Assembly: GCF_045287255.1 (NCBI RefSeq)
Contig: NZ_CP137142.1
Coordinates: forward strand, 434,001 to 498,000
Direction of reading: 5' to 3'
DNA from: Henriciella sp045287255
Lineage (GTDB): Bacteria; Pseudomonadota; Alphaproteobacteria; Caulobacterales; Hyphomonadaceae
DNA length: 64,000 nt
Made by a program: the position numbers and the translations under genes. The notes beneath the pieces were generated by a model, which worked only from the letters and a program-made list of their open reading frames with translations, searched no databases and was not told the DNA's origin. Positions 39,979 to 49,785 of this stretch are shown here, piece by piece (positions within the stretch are counted from its first letter, which is position 1; every line of letters starts with the position of its first letter).

Positions 39979-42900
39979 ATGAAGTCTAAAACCAAGCTTG
40001 CAAATAGATTGCTATTGTCTGCGGCATTGCCACTAACCTTGTTGACGGGCGCCGCATTGGCGCAGGAAGGCGACCCTGCGGCGAGTGAAGAGGTTGTCGC
40101 TCCACCGGAGGAGACGGAACTTGTCAGCTTAGAAGATGACGCCTCTGATGAGGCTGCTGCGGTTCAGGATAAGGTTATTGTGACTGGTTCGCGGATCCGA
40201 CGCTCTGAGGTCACGAATATCAGCCCGACCGTGTCTGTCGGTGCTGCTGAGTTTGATGCGCGCGGGGCAGTTAACGTCCTTGACTTGCTTGAGGAAATCC
40301 CGGCCTTAACCGGATCTGAGAGCATTGATGACAACCAGTTCAGCTTTGGCGATTCCGGCGTACGGCGCGCCAACCTGCGCGGTCTCGGGGCTTTCCGGTC
40401 TCTGACCGTTGTTGATAACCGGCGACGGGCTCCAACCGCATCTTCCTTCTTCGGACGCAACTCTTTCGACTGGAATGTCTTGCCGCAAAACATGATTGAG
40501 CGCGTTGATGTTCTCACTGGTGGGGCGTCATCGATTTATGGCTCAGATGCGGTGTCTGGCGTGATTAACATCATCCTGAAGGATGAGATGGACGGCTATG
40601 AGTTTGGTGCTGTCGGTTCGACATTCGAAAGCGGCGGCTACAGCAACTGGTCGGCGTATGCGACTGGCGGCTGGGAGGGTGATCGCTGGAATGCCATTGC
40701 CAGTGTCGAGTATTCTGGAAACAGTGAATACTCAACATTTGAAGCCGGGCGCGAAGGGTTTCGAAGCTGGGTGCCGAATGAGCAGCCCCGTTTGAGCTGG
40801 CCGCATATTGATCGTGTTGAACAAGTTATCGATCCGAGCGCCTATTATGATAGCATCCCATATTACAATGTGTTGGATATCTGGAATCAGCCATTCGAGA
40901 ATGTAATCCCATCTTTCGGAACGCCGTGGCCTTTCCGAGGCTACCATGCGCTGGATGCAAATGGCGATGTTGTTCTAGACGAGAATGGCAATCCGGATTT
41001 TCCGCGCTGGGTTTTTGGTGAACGTGTTCCAGGCGAAGGTGAAGACTGGTTCATCGATGGGGTTGGTAACCCGCTGGTTTATGATCGTGGCATGGGCCGC
41101 TTCCGTGCGATTGACCTTGGTGCGGGCGGTCTTCTGAACTTCTGGGGGTGTGACGCCACGGATGGCTGCGAAATGCGCGACCAAATGTATGATACAACAT
41201 ACTGGTCCCCAACAACGCGCTTCAACGCTTATACAAAGGGAACTTATGCGCTTACGGATAGCATCGATCTCAGCGCAGAGCTCATTTATGCCAAGACTGA
41301 GGCAAAGTCTGATATCGCGCCACAGCTGATCCGGCGGAATAACAATATCTTTGCCAACAAGTTCCTTGATACTGTGGACCTGACCCAACCGCTCGCAGGT
41401 GACGCAGATTTGCCAACAATAACAGGGTTCGGCCTCAATCCATTGTTTACGCCAGCCCTGCACAATCAATTAGATGCTTTGGGCGAGACCTCGTTTCAAA
41501 TTGCCACCTATCGCCTGAATGATCTTGGCACGCGCGAGTCAACGCGTGAACAGGACTATCTCGCGCTTGCTTTTGAGCTGGATGGTGAATTGCAAAATGG
41601 CTGGGAGTGGGATGCGACTCTGGACTATGGCTATGCCGAGTATGGGACGCGCACAACAGGCCAGGCCTATGGCGCGCGTTTTGACAACGCGCTGGATGTC
41701 GTCATTGACGAAGCCACAGGCCAGGCGGTTTGTCGAAGTGCGGAAGCACGCGCAGCTGGATGTTCGCCAGCAAACTTGCTGGATGGCCTATCAGTAGAGG
41801 CGGTGGACTATATCCGTGCGCCTGATGCGACCTTCGATTTCACGAGTGAAATGCTGCAACTAACGGCTACCCTGTCTGGGGACAGTGAGGACTTTTTCAC
41901 GCTTCCGGCTGGGCCTGTGTCTTTCGCGACTGGTTTGGAATGGCGTTATGTCGAGAATGACCGCAAGCTTGATGAGGCTACGGTTGCAGGTGAAGGCTTT
42001 GCGGGCAGTCAGCTTCCAGACTTCTCTGCAGATAACACCGTGAAAGAGGCCTTTGTTGAGGTGGTTGTTCCTATTCTCGCGGATGTGCCCGGTGCTCGAG
42101 TTCTTGATTTTGAAGGCGCATACCGCTTGTCAGAGTATGAGAAAGGTGGCTCTGATATCCTTGATACCTATAAGTATGGTGTCCGCTGGGCCCCAGTTGA
42201 GGGGTTCACGGTGCGGGCTATTCAGGCGCGCTCTATTCGGGCGCCACACCCCTCTGAGCTCTCTCTTCCAGGGAGTATTGGCTTTATCGGGTACACTGAC
42301 CCTTGTGGTACCTTCTCATTGTCCAATAATCCAGACCGGGTGGATGATTGTCTGGCCTGGACAGGCTTTACGCAAGCCGAGCTGGACGCCTTTACCGGGC
42401 TTAACACCGGGCAAGATCAAACAGGCGGCAACCCAAATCTGGTGCCGGAGGTGTCGGATACGCTAACGATTGGCTTCGTCTTGCAACCAACCTTCCTTGA
42501 TAATTTCTGGTTGACTGTGGACTACTTCGACATCGAATTCGAAAATTTGATTGATCAACTGGGCGAGCAACGCATCCTGAATGAATGTGCGGACCGCTTC
42601 TCTGTTGACAGTCAATTCTGTCAGTTAGTGGACCGTGACCCTGTTACTCGGGAAATCCAGCTTGTCCGGGATACATTTGTCAATGTGAATGGTACTGATA
42701 TTGATGGCTGGGATATGCAAGCCGGTTATCGCTTTGGTGTGCAAGACGCTCTGGGTGGTCTTCAAAACCTGGTTGGTCTTGTGACAACGGAAGATAAATC
42801 CGATCGTGATCTCGGTGAGATTAATCTGACCTTTAGCGGGCAGTATCTTGAGAAGGATGAGTTCATTAACATTGATGGTGCGGTCACAGACCGCGCGGGG

Positions 42901-43230
42901 GGTACCTTTAATCCAGATGTTCGTCTCCGTGGGAGCCTTGGTTATTCCTATAAGGACTTCCGGTTCTTCTGGAGCACCAACTATATTGGGGCAACTGATA
43001 CAGATGCTTCAGAACCCCGTTGGGAAACCAATGATATCTTCTACCATGATGCTTCGATCAGCTACTACTTTGATCGTGGGAATGACAAGTGGGCACGCCT
43101 GTCAGCAGGTATCAATAATGTCTTCGATGAAGGCACACGGCCACACACCTGGACATATGGTGGTAGTCAGTTCGACCGCCTTGGTGGCCGCGGCTACTAT
43201 CTGAGCTTCTCGGTTCCTCTTGGAGGGTAG
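39979..43230 (+). CDS. TonB-dependent outer-membrane receptor
   Basis: 1,083 residues from the ATG at 39979 (GGGAGG 8 bases upstream). Sec signal (about 1-28, ending ALAQ), then an acidic linker and the plug domain: KVIVTGSRIRRSEVTNISPT, LRGLGAFRSLTVVDNRR, NMIERVDVLTGGASSIYGSD, AVSGVINIILK. The rest is a 22-strand barrel ending in aromatic residues (YYLSFSVPLGG). The type resembles oar-like/peptide-associated receptors of Caulobacterales and Sphingomonadales. Next to an S9 peptidase and within the proline/hydroxyproline island, it probably imports proline-rich peptides. Confidence 0.93.
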   Translation: MKSKTKLANRLLLSAALPLTLLTGAALAQEGDPAASEEVVAPPEETELVSLEDDASDEAAAVQDKVIVTGSRIRRSEVTNISPTVSVGAAEFDARGAVNVLDLLEEIPALTGSESIDDNQFSFGDSGVRRANLRGLGAFRSLTVVDNRRRAPTASSFFGRNSFDWNVLPQNMIERVDVLTGGASSIYGSDAVSGVINIILKDEMDGYEFGAVGSTFESGGYSNWSAYATGGWEGDRWNAIASVEYSGNSEYSTFEAGREGFRSWVPNEQPRLSWPHIDRVEQVIDPSAYYDSIPYYNVLDIWNQPFENVIPSFGTPWPFRGYHALDANGDVVLDENGNPDFPRWVFGERVPGEGEDWFIDGVGNPLVYDRGMGRFRAIDLGAGGLLNFWGCDATDGCEMRDQMYDTTYWSPTTRFNAYTKGTYALTDSIDLSAELIYAKTEAKSDIAPQLIRRNNNIFANKFLDTVDLTQPLAGDADLPTITGFGLNPLFTPALHNQLDALGETSFQIATYRLNDLGTRESTREQDYLALAFELDGELQNGWEWDATLDYGYAEYGTRTTGQAYGARFDNALDVVIDEATGQAVCRSAEARAAGCSPANLLDGLSVEAVDYIRAPDATFDFTSEMLQLTATLSGDSEDFFTLPAGPVSFATGLEWRYVENDRKLDEATVAGEGFAGSQLPDFSADNTVKEAFVEVVVPILADVPGARVLDFEGAYRLSEYEKGGSDILDTYKYGVRWAPVEGFTVRAIQARSIRAPHPSELSLPGSIGFIGYTDPCGTFSLSNNPDRVDDCLAWTGFTQAELDAFTGLNTGQDQTGGNPNLVPEVSDTLTIGFVLQPTFLDNFWLTVDYFDIEFENLIDQLGEQRILNECADRFSVDSQFCQLVDRDPVTREIQLVRDTFVNVNGTDIDGWDMQAGYRFGVQDALGGLQNLVGLVTTEDKSDRDLGEINLTFSGQYLEKDEFINIDGAVTDRAGGTFNPDVRLRGSLGYSYKDFRFFWSTNYIGATDTDASEPRWETNDIFYHDASISYYFDRGNDKWARLSAGINNVFDEGTRPHTWTYGGSQFDRLGGRGYYLSFSVPLGG

Positions 43231-43244
43231 TCCCCCTGACTATG

Positions 43245-43281
43245 GCTTTGGGCGCCCTTTGTGGCGCCCAAAGCTGCTTTT
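43245..43281 (+). terminator. Hairpin between receptor and peptidase genes
   Basis: GCTTTGGGCGCC (43245-43256) pairs perfectly with GGCGCCCAAAGC (43263-43274) around six bases and is followed by TGCTTTT. It lies 14 bases after the receptor stop and 20 bases before the peptidase start, so it may act as a partial terminator or protect the receptor mRNA. Confidence 0.75.
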
Positions 43282-43293
43282 CTGGAAGAATTT

Positions 43294-45543
43294 ATGATGT
43301 CTCGATTGCTCCTGAATGTTCGTATTCTAGTCTTGGTGCTTGCCGCCTCTATCCTCCAGCTCGGCCAAGTGGGCTTTGCTACGGATCTGACGAAGGTTTA
43401 TCAGCCAGATCAGGTCGGGGATTATGCTCACCAGCTTTATGTCGAACCAAACTGGGTTGGGAGTAATGGCCAGTTCTGGTATGCTCGTGAAAGTGCTCAG
43501 GGGCGTGTCTATGTGTTGGTTGATCCTGTTGAGAAGGCTCTACAGCCGTTGTTTGATCACACAAAGCTTGCAACCGCGCTGAAGCAATATGGGCTTGAAG
43601 ATGTTGAGAGCACGAGCCTCGCGCTTGAGGCTTTGCAGATCAAGAGCGACTTCACGGTGCTGGAATTCTCGCTACAGAACACGGCGTTTACCTATGAGCT
43701 GAAATCCGGAACGCTATCGGAGCGTGCAGAGAGAGAGCCAACACCAGGCGGGATATCCCCGGATGGCAAATGGCGGGCTTTTCTGGATGGTCCGAACCTG
43801 TCCGTTGAAGATCTCGAAACGGGTGAAGTCAGGCCTCTAACGGATGATGGGACAGAGGCGCAGCCTTATGCGACGGCGCTGATGAATCCCCGACATGTTT
43901 TGAACGGGACCTATCAAGCCTATTGGGCTGATATCCGCTGGTCCTGGAACAGTCGCTATATTGCGACCTATCGCATGGACCTGAACGGGGTAACACAGCT
44001 TACCATGCCGAATGGGGAAGAGACGATTGCGTATCGTTATCCCAGAGCGATGGACGAAAATGTCCCCTTGGCCACACCAATTGTGTTTGACCTGAAGACC
44101 GGTGAGCGCTTTACACCGAACATCGCGCCACTGCCTGTGCTTTACTATGGTGGGCCACGTCTGCGCTGGGTTGATGATGCCAATCTGATGGTGACATCGG
44201 TCAAGCGCGGCTACAAGAACCGCACTGTCTACAGCTATGATGTTTCCTCCCAAAAGCTGCGGACCGTATTGCAGGAAAATTCAGACCGCTTTGTCAACAT
44301 ATATGAGGGGACGAACTGGGTCATCTATGATTGGGACAGGTTGCTCTGGCTCTCCGATATTGATGGTCACACACATATCTATCTCGCCGATCTTGAGGGC
44401 GGTGAGCAGATGCGGCAGATCACTGAAGGTGCGTGGCGCGTTGCCCAACCGATCGATATTGTTGAAGGCGAGAATGAGATTTATTTCCTCGCCTCGGGGC
44501 GCCGGGAAGGGGTTAATCCCTATTATCGCGCCCTGTACCGGATCAAGCGCTTTGGCAGTGACCCTGAGCTGCTGACCCCCGATGAGCATGACCACTCAGT
44601 CTACATGTCGCCGGATGGAGCATATATTGTCGACAATATCTCGCGTGTCGATATGCCGACGCGCTCAGTGTTGCGACGCTCGCGCGATGGCAAGATTATC
44701 ATGGAGCTTGGTGGCGCTGATATATCGCCGCTACAGGCGTTGGGACATCGCTTCCCTGAGCCTTTCTCGCTTGCCACCAGTACTGGATTTGAGGTCCATG
44801 GTGTTCTCTATCGGCCGATCGATTTCGATGAAACCAAACAGTATCCGTTGATCGAGCAGATCTATACCGGACCGCATACTTCGAATGCCGCGCGCTCGTT
44901 TAATCAGGGATTGAAGCGATCACATGCACAGGCTGTGGCGAATGCGGGCTTCATCGTCCTGCAGCTTGATGTTGAGGGCACAGAGGGCCGCTCAAGAGCT
45001 TTCCTTGATCCGGCTTACAAGAACCTTGCCGAGGTGGGGCTTGATACGCGTATTGAAGTGATTGAAGCGCTGGCCGAGGCATTCCCACAAATTGACCTGA
45101 ACCGGGTCGGGGCCTTTGGTTTCTCTGCGGGGGGCTATGACGTTGTGCGTTTGCTGACGCGGCGACCGGATTTCTACAAGGTCGGCGTTGCGGCGTCTGG
45201 CAATTATGACAGTCGCTGGGATAAGGCGGACTGGAATGAGCAGTGGCTCGGCATTGATGATCTTTCCGTCTATGAGGCGAACTCCATGTTGACCTCTGCG
45301 CATCGTTTACAGGGGCGTCTCTTGTTGGCGCATGGTCTGCAGGATGAGAATGTGCCCGTACAAGCCACGCGTGAGCTTGTGAAAGCTCTGGAGGCGGCCG
45401 AAAAACACGATCTGTTTGAGGTTGATTACTACCCGACAGGCGGACATTTCCTTGAAACAGACCCGGCTTTCGTAACGCGGCGACTGGACTTTTTCAGAAC
45501 CCATTTGGGGGGACCTGAACCAATCAAGGCAACGGCTGACTAA
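43294..45543 (+). CDS. S9 dipeptidyl peptidase (DPP IV-like)
   Basis: 749 residues from 43294 (GGAAG upstream). A signal peptide (MMSRLLLNVRILVLVLAASI) implies a periplasmic or outer-membrane site. N-terminal DPPIV-type beta-propeller (about 60-490), then the alpha/beta-hydrolase domain: Ser611 in GFSAGGY, Asp in HGLQDENVP, His in GGHFLE. DPP IV enzymes remove X-Pro or X-Ala dipeptides from N-termini, which suits a proline-peptide uptake system with the adjacent receptor and the Xaa-Pro dipeptidase nearby. Exact specificity is inferred. Confidence 0.92.
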   Translation: MMSRLLLNVRILVLVLAASILQLGQVGFATDLTKVYQPDQVGDYAHQLYVEPNWVGSNGQFWYARESAQGRVYVLVDPVEKALQPLFDHTKLATALKQYGLEDVESTSLALEALQIKSDFTVLEFSLQNTAFTYELKSGTLSERAEREPTPGGISPDGKWRAFLDGPNLSVEDLETGEVRPLTDDGTEAQPYATALMNPRHVLNGTYQAYWADIRWSWNSRYIATYRMDLNGVTQLTMPNGEETIAYRYPRAMDENVPLATPIVFDLKTGERFTPNIAPLPVLYYGGPRLRWVDDANLMVTSVKRGYKNRTVYSYDVSSQKLRTVLQENSDRFVNIYEGTNWVIYDWDRLLWLSDIDGHTHIYLADLEGGEQMRQITEGAWRVAQPIDIVEGENEIYFLASGRREGVNPYYRALYRIKRFGSDPELLTPDEHDHSVYMSPDGAYIVDNISRVDMPTRSVLRRSRDGKIIMELGGADISPLQALGHRFPEPFSLATSTGFEVHGVLYRPIDFDETKQYPLIEQIYTGPHTSNAARSFNQGLKRSHAQAVANAGFIVLQLDVEGTEGRSRAFLDPAYKNLAEVGLDTRIEVIEALAEAFPQIDLNRVGAFGFSAGGYDVVRLLTRRPDFYKVGVAASGNYDSRWDKADWNEQWLGIDDLSVYEANSMLTSAHRLQGRLLLAHGLQDENVPVQATRELVKALEAAEKHDLFEVDYYPTGGHFLETDPAFVTRRLDFFRTHLGGPEPIKATAD

Positions 45544-45567
45544 GCGCTCAAGGTGCGAACCACAGAT

Positions 45568-46317
45568 CTATCTTAGAATTTTCCGCACTTGTGTTGGGGT
45601 CAATCCGGTCGCTTTTTTGAATTGGCGCGAGAAGGCACTTTGGTCTTCATAGCCTGCATCCATGGCGATCTCGGCAAGCGGCTTGTCACTCTCGGTCAGT
45701 TCCTGTCGGGCAAAGTCGATGCGCTGTTTCAGCACCCATTGGCCAGTTGTGAGGCCGAAAATTTGCTGCATGCGCCGATCAAGTTGATAGGGGGACAGTC
45801 CTGCCATCTCAGACAGGTCTTGAATCGTATGGGTTTCGGAAATGTGCTCTTTCACATGCTCAATGACGGATTTCAGCTTTGGGAAATTGTCATTGTCGAT
45901 ATGCGGGGCCCCTAAATCCTTTGAAATGCCAGCCAGACCGACAATCGAGCCATCCTCTTCGATCAGTGGGAATTTGTTAGTGATACACCAGCCCGTCGTG
46001 CGATCTGGATAGATATGCACCTCAAGACGGTCCAAGATAGGCGTGCCGGTTTCAATGATCAGTTTGTCCTGAGCCTCATAACGCTCGCCAAGGGCTTTGC
46101 CCAGCACCGTGGAGGGCAGCTTGCCGATCAACTCATCCTTGCTCGAATGTTTGCAACGTTTGGCCAGCGTATCATTCACCAGAAGATATCGCCCACCGGA
46201 GTCTTTGATAAAGAAGACCGTATCCGATAGGCGATCGAACAGGTCGCTCAGCGGAAGTGTGGGCAAGAGTTTTCCCCAAACCATTGGGTCCAGACGGCTA
46301 CTGTCAAACATACTCAT
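45568..46317 (-). CDS. PAS-AraC family transcriptional regulator
   Basis: 249 residues. An N-terminal PAS domain (about 25-140: LFDRLSDTVFFIKDSGGRYL, VNDTLAKRCKHSSKDEL, EEDGSIVGLAGISKDLG) is followed by an AraC double HTH (about 150-249: IQDLSEMAGLSPYQLDRRMQ; LAEIAMDAGYEDQSAFSRQF). It sits between the peptidase and dipeptidase genes and is the obvious candidate regulator of the island; hydroxyproline regulators in Pseudomonas (LhpR) are also AraC-type. No clear SD is seen upstream of the ATG. Confidence 0.92.
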   Translation of the reverse strand: MSMFDSSRLDPMVWGKLLPTLPLSDLFDRLSDTVFFIKDSGGRYLLVNDTLAKRCKHSSKDELIGKLPSTVLGKALGERYEAQDKLIIETGTPILDRLEVHIYPDRTTGWCITNKFPLIEEDGSIVGLAGISKDLGAPHIDNDNFPKLKSVIEHVKEHISETHTIQDLSEMAGLSPYQLDRRMQQIFGLTTGQWVLKQRIDFARQELTESDKPLAEIAMDAGYEDQSAFSRQFKKATGLTPTQVRKILR

Positions 46318-46386
46318 TGTGCAAAAAATTGAGTTTGGATTAGGTTTTTCGTGGCTTTCAACATCTTACGGCGAATACTTGAGAGG

Positions 46387-47529
46387 TTAAAGGAAAGGCT
46401 CATACAGAGAGTTTTGCGGTTCTGTGAACCAGCGCGGTCCCTGGTCGGTCATGTAGAAATGATCCTCCAAACGAATACCGAATGCATCCGGGACAACGAT
46501 CATTGGTTCGTTTGAGAAACACATGCCGGGGGCGAGGGCTGTGCCGTCACCTCTGACGAGATAGGGGGCTTCATGAATATCGAGACCAATGCCGTGCCCG
46601 GTCCGGTGGGGTAGACCGGGTAGCTTATAATCCGGGCCAAGCCCTTGTGCCTGTAGAGCCTCGCGCGCGGCAGTATCAACGCTCTCACAAGGCTTGCCCA
46701 ATTGTGCGGCATCAAACGCGACCGCTTGGGCCTCTTTCTCCAACGCCCAGAGGCGCTCTACCGCTGAATCTTGTTTGGAGAGGGCATAGGTGCGGGTGAT
46801 GTCTGAGTTATAGCCATCAACCTGGCACCCGGTATCAATCAGGATCAGATCATCGCTTTGCAAGACCTGGTCACCGGGAACACCGTGCGGATGGGCTGTG
46901 GCTTCGCCAAACTGCACCGCGCAAAATGTGTTGCCATTGTCCGCGCCACCCTCCTGGTGAAGCTGGTTGATTTTCTGTTTAACTTCACTCGCTTTGATGC
47001 CAGGTTTAAGCCACTCAAAAATCTGTTTGTGTACAGAAAGCGTCAACGTCTTTGCCGCCTGCATAAGTGCCAGCTCCTGTGGTGACTTTTGTGCCCTTAG
47101 TGGTGTGATCAGGGCAGCGGCGCTTTGCAGGGGGATTGGCGCGATGGCCCGCCCAAGCTCATTTGCCTGCCCAAATGAACAATTCGGGTCCAGAGCACAG
47201 GTTTGTATCCCGGTGTCACGCAGGATGCTGGCGGCGAGCGCATATGGGTCCTCGTCTTCTTCCCAATAGGCATAAGCATAATCGCCCGTGAGATGGCCGA
47301 GGAGTGCGGTATCCTCGAACTTTGGGCAGACAAAGATTGTACTGGCCGATGTAACTAGCGCGGCGACGAACCGTTCGGTTTCCCCCCAGCCTAAGCCAAA
47401 GAAGTACCGCATGTTTGATCCAGGCGTCACAATCACGGCGTCTGTTCCGTTTGCCGCCATGGCCTGTCGCAGATGCTGGACCCGACCCTGGCGCTCAGTT
47501 GCCTGAATGATCGGCGGTAAGTTGTGCAT
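46387..47529 (-). CDS. M24 metallopeptidase, Xaa-Pro dipeptidase type
   Basis: 380 residues: N-terminal creatinase/prolidase domain (about 1-135) and the pita-bread catalytic domain with the metal ligands in order: Asp and Asp in DTGCQVDGYNSDITRT, His in HRTGHGIGLDIHEAP, Glu in FSNEPMIV and Glu in IRLEDHFYM. It splits X-Pro or X-Hyp dipeptides, giving free imino acids for PutA and the hydroxyproline pathway. Cytoplasmic (no signal). AGGA is 8 bases upstream of the ATG. Confidence 0.92.
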   Translation of the reverse strand: MHNLPPIIQATERQGRVQHLRQAMAANGTDAVIVTPGSNMRYFFGLGWGETERFVAALVTSASTIFVCPKFEDTALLGHLTGDYAYAYWEEDEDPYALAASILRDTGIQTCALDPNCSFGQANELGRAIAPIPLQSAAALITPLRAQKSPQELALMQAAKTLTLSVHKQIFEWLKPGIKASEVKQKINQLHQEGGADNGNTFCAVQFGEATAHPHGVPGDQVLQSDDLILIDTGCQVDGYNSDITRTYALSKQDSAVERLWALEKEAQAVAFDAAQLGKPCESVDTAAREALQAQGLGPDYKLPGLPHRTGHGIGLDIHEAPYLVRGDGTALAPGMCFSNEPMIVVPDAFGIRLEDHFYMTDQGPRWFTEPQNSLYEPFL

Positions 47530-47901
47530 GCGATATGTCCTCTACCCGTTTTTCAGTGTCTTCACGGCATAGACCGTTCCGTGCCGAGAGATGTTCAGGC
47601 CAGTCATTCCGTCCACTCTATTTGCCAAAATGAAACTATGATAAGTCTCTTTGCGCAGATGAGAGAGGCTTGAAAGCCCATGTGTTACAGTGGTTTCAGG
47701 GGCATTCTATATCCTTTTGTGCAAATTGTATGTGCAAAAAAGCGAGTGAAGAGTTTAGTTGAGGACAAGACGACGACAATCGAGGCGCGCTAGGGTCAGG
47801 ATCAGCGTTGCGACGGACCGGGAAGGCAGTGACCCCTGACGTATCCAGTCAGCCGTTCGCTTCGGGAGAGAACAGAGACATATTTATCAGGAAGTTAAGA
47901 G
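47530..47901. promoter_or_regulatory. Divergent promoter region, dipeptidase / hydroxyproline operon
   Basis: 372 bases with no supported gene. Two direct copies of TGTGCAAA (47718-47725 and 47731-47738, 13 bases apart) are flanked by A- and T-rich sequence. The same octamer occurs immediately upstream of the PAS-AraC start (46318-46325). Direct half-sites of this kind are typical for AraC-family regulators. Assignment is tentative. Confidence 0.5.
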
Positions 47902-48837
47902 ATGACGAAGCCGACATTTTTCGGATGTATGCCCGCATTGATGACGCCATGCGATGCGCAGGGGCGCCCAGACTTCAAGGCTCTTGCCAAGACCGGCGAA
48001 GACTTGATGCGCGCCGGGATGAGCGCGGTGGTCTATTGTGGGTCCATGGGCGACTGGCCGCTCTTGCAGGATGAAGAACGCATGGAAGGGGTTGATGCCC
48101 TACGCGCTGCGGGTGTGCCGGTTATTGTCGGCACCGGAGCGCAGAATACTCAGCGTGCTGTCGCGCTAACGGAGCATGCGGCTGCAGCTGGCGCTGCTGG
48201 TCTGATGGTCATTCCCCGTGTCTTGTCGCGCGGTATTTCTCCAGCTGCACAGTATGACCACTTCAAAGCCATTCTCGGCGCCGCCCCAGACCTGCCGGCA
48301 GTGATCTATAACAGCCCGTATTATGGTTATGAGACCAAGGCTGATCTTTTCTTCAAACTGCATGCTGAGCACCCTAACCTTGTTGGGTTTAAAGAGTTTG
48401 GCGGGGCGGACTCGCTAAGCTATGCCGCGGAAATGATCACTTCGGGTAACCCGGACCTGACGCTGATGGTCGGCGTCGATACCCAAGTTTTCCATGGCTT
48501 TGTCAATTGCGGGGCAGGCGGGGCAATTACCGGAGTTGGGAACGCGCTTCCGAAAGAAGTGCTTCGTCTGGTTGAATTGTGTGAGCAAGCCGCGGCCGGT
48601 GACCCGGAGGCTAAACAACTTGCAGCTGAGCTTGAAGCGGCCTTGGCGGTTCTATCGAAATTTGATGAGGGGCCTGATCTGGTGCTCTACTACAAGCACT
48701 TGATGGTGCTTGAGGGGCATGCCGAATATGCTTATCAATTGAATGCATCGGATGCTCTGACCCCGTCGCAAAAAGCCTTTCTTGAAGGGGCGTGGCGTCA
48801 GTTCCGGGCCTGGTGGTCAAACTGGCGTGGGGCCTAG
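47902..48837 (+). CDS. DHDPS-family pyrroline-4-hydroxy-2-carboxylate deaminase
   Basis: 311 residues of the dihydrodipicolinate synthase/NAL superfamily. Schiff-base Lys164 (GFKEFGG), NSPYYG with the catalytic Tyr at 140-141, and the N-terminal strand PALMTPCDAQGRPDF are present. In this operon it fits the deaminase that turns 1-pyrroline-4-hydroxy-2-carboxylate into 2-oxoglutarate semialdehyde (LhpC type), rather than a lysine-synthesis DapA. The pathway role is inferred from the three following genes. Confidence 0.9.
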   Translation: MTKPTFFGCMPALMTPCDAQGRPDFKALAKTGEDLMRAGMSAVVYCGSMGDWPLLQDEERMEGVDALRAAGVPVIVGTGAQNTQRAVALTEHAAAAGAAGLMVIPRVLSRGISPAAQYDHFKAILGAAPDLPAVIYNSPYYGYETKADLFFKLHAEHPNLVGFKEFGGADSLSYAAEMITSGNPDLTLMVGVDTQVFHGFVNCGAGGAITGVGNALPKEVLRLVELCEQAAAGDPEAKQLAAELEAALAVLSKFDEGPDLVLYYKHLMVLEGHAEYAYQLNASDALTPSQKAFLEGAWRQFRAWWSNWRGA

Positions 48838-48852
48838 GCGTTTGGGATCGCT

Positions 48853-49785
48853 ATGAAGATCATTGATTCCCATACAGGTGGACAGCCGACAAGGGTCATC
48901 GTCGAAGGTGGCCCAGACCTCGGCGATGGGCCGCTTTCGGTTCGCGCCAAACGATTTGCCGAGAGCTTTGACAGCTTTCGCGCGAAGGCGGTTCTTGAGC
49001 CTCGAGGCTCCGAGGCCATGGTTGGTGCTCTCTTATGCCAGCCGGATGATCTGTCTTGCGCGGCCGGGGCGATCTTTTTTAATACGACTGGTTATCTCGG
49101 CATGTGTGGTCACGCGACCATAGGCTTGGCCGTCACGCTTGGCCATCTCGGGATTTGGCAGCCGGGAGCTTATCGCCTTGAAACCCCGGTTGGGCTTGTG
49201 GATGTTGAGCTGCATGACCGCAATAAAGTGAGTTTCGAAAACGTCGAGAGCTATGTTTATCGTCAAGACGTGAAGCTTAGCATTCCGGGCATCATGGACT
49301 GTGCGGGCGATATCGCCTGGGGTGGAAACTGGTTCTATCTGGTCAAAACGCCGAAATGTGATGTCAGCACAGAGAATATTGAAACCCTCACCGACATGGC
49401 TTGGCGTATCCGCAAGGCGTTGAATGCTGAGGGGCTGACTGGGGCAGATGGCGCAGAGATCGATCATATCGAGTTCTTTGGGCCAGCCACGGAGCCGAGC
49501 ATGAATAGCCGAAACTTCGTGCTTTGCCCCGGTGGAGCCTATGATCGATCGCCTTGTGGGACAGGCACCAGTGCGAAGCTCGCCTGTCTGGCGCAGCAAG
49601 GTCTGCTTAAGCCAGGTGAGGTCTGGGTTCAGGAAAGCATTGTCGGCAGCACGTTTTCGGCCAGCTATAGACTTGGCGCTGAGGGACGTGTCGTCCCAAC
49701 GATAACCGGTACGGCGCATATCATGGCTGAGGGGAGCTTGATCTTTCAAGAGTCCGATCCGTTCATGGATGGGATATCTCTATGA
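48853..49785 (+). CDS. 4-hydroxyproline 2-epimerase (proline racemase family)
   Basis: 310 residues. Both catalytic cysteines are present: the first in YLGMCGHATIG (about 84-94) and the second in DRSPCGTGTSAK (about 233-244). That excludes the trans-3-hydroxyproline dehydratase type, which lacks one. It converts trans-4-hydroxy-L-proline to cis-4-hydroxy-D-proline, the first step of the pathway (LhpA type). It follows the deaminase gene by 15 bp and overlaps the next gene by 4 bases. Confidence 0.94.
   Translation: MKIIDSHTGGQPTRVIVEGGPDLGDGPLSVRAKRFAESFDSFRAKAVLEPRGSEAMVGALLCQPDDLSCAAGAIFFNTTGYLGMCGHATIGLAVTLGHLGIWQPGAYRLETPVGLVDVELHDRNKVSFENVESYVYRQDVKLSIPGIMDCAGDIAWGGNWFYLVKTPKCDVSTENIETLTDMAWRIRKALNAEGLTGADGAEIDHIEFFGPATEPSMNSRNFVLCPGGAYDRSPCGTGTSAKLACLAQQGLLKPGEVWVQESIVGSTFSASYRLGAEGRVVPTITGTAHIMAEGSLIFQESDPFMDGISL

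Noticed and set aside
39774..39995. 73-codon minus-strand frame upstream of the TonB receptor
   Set aside because: It overlaps the receptor start; no RBS or homology evident.
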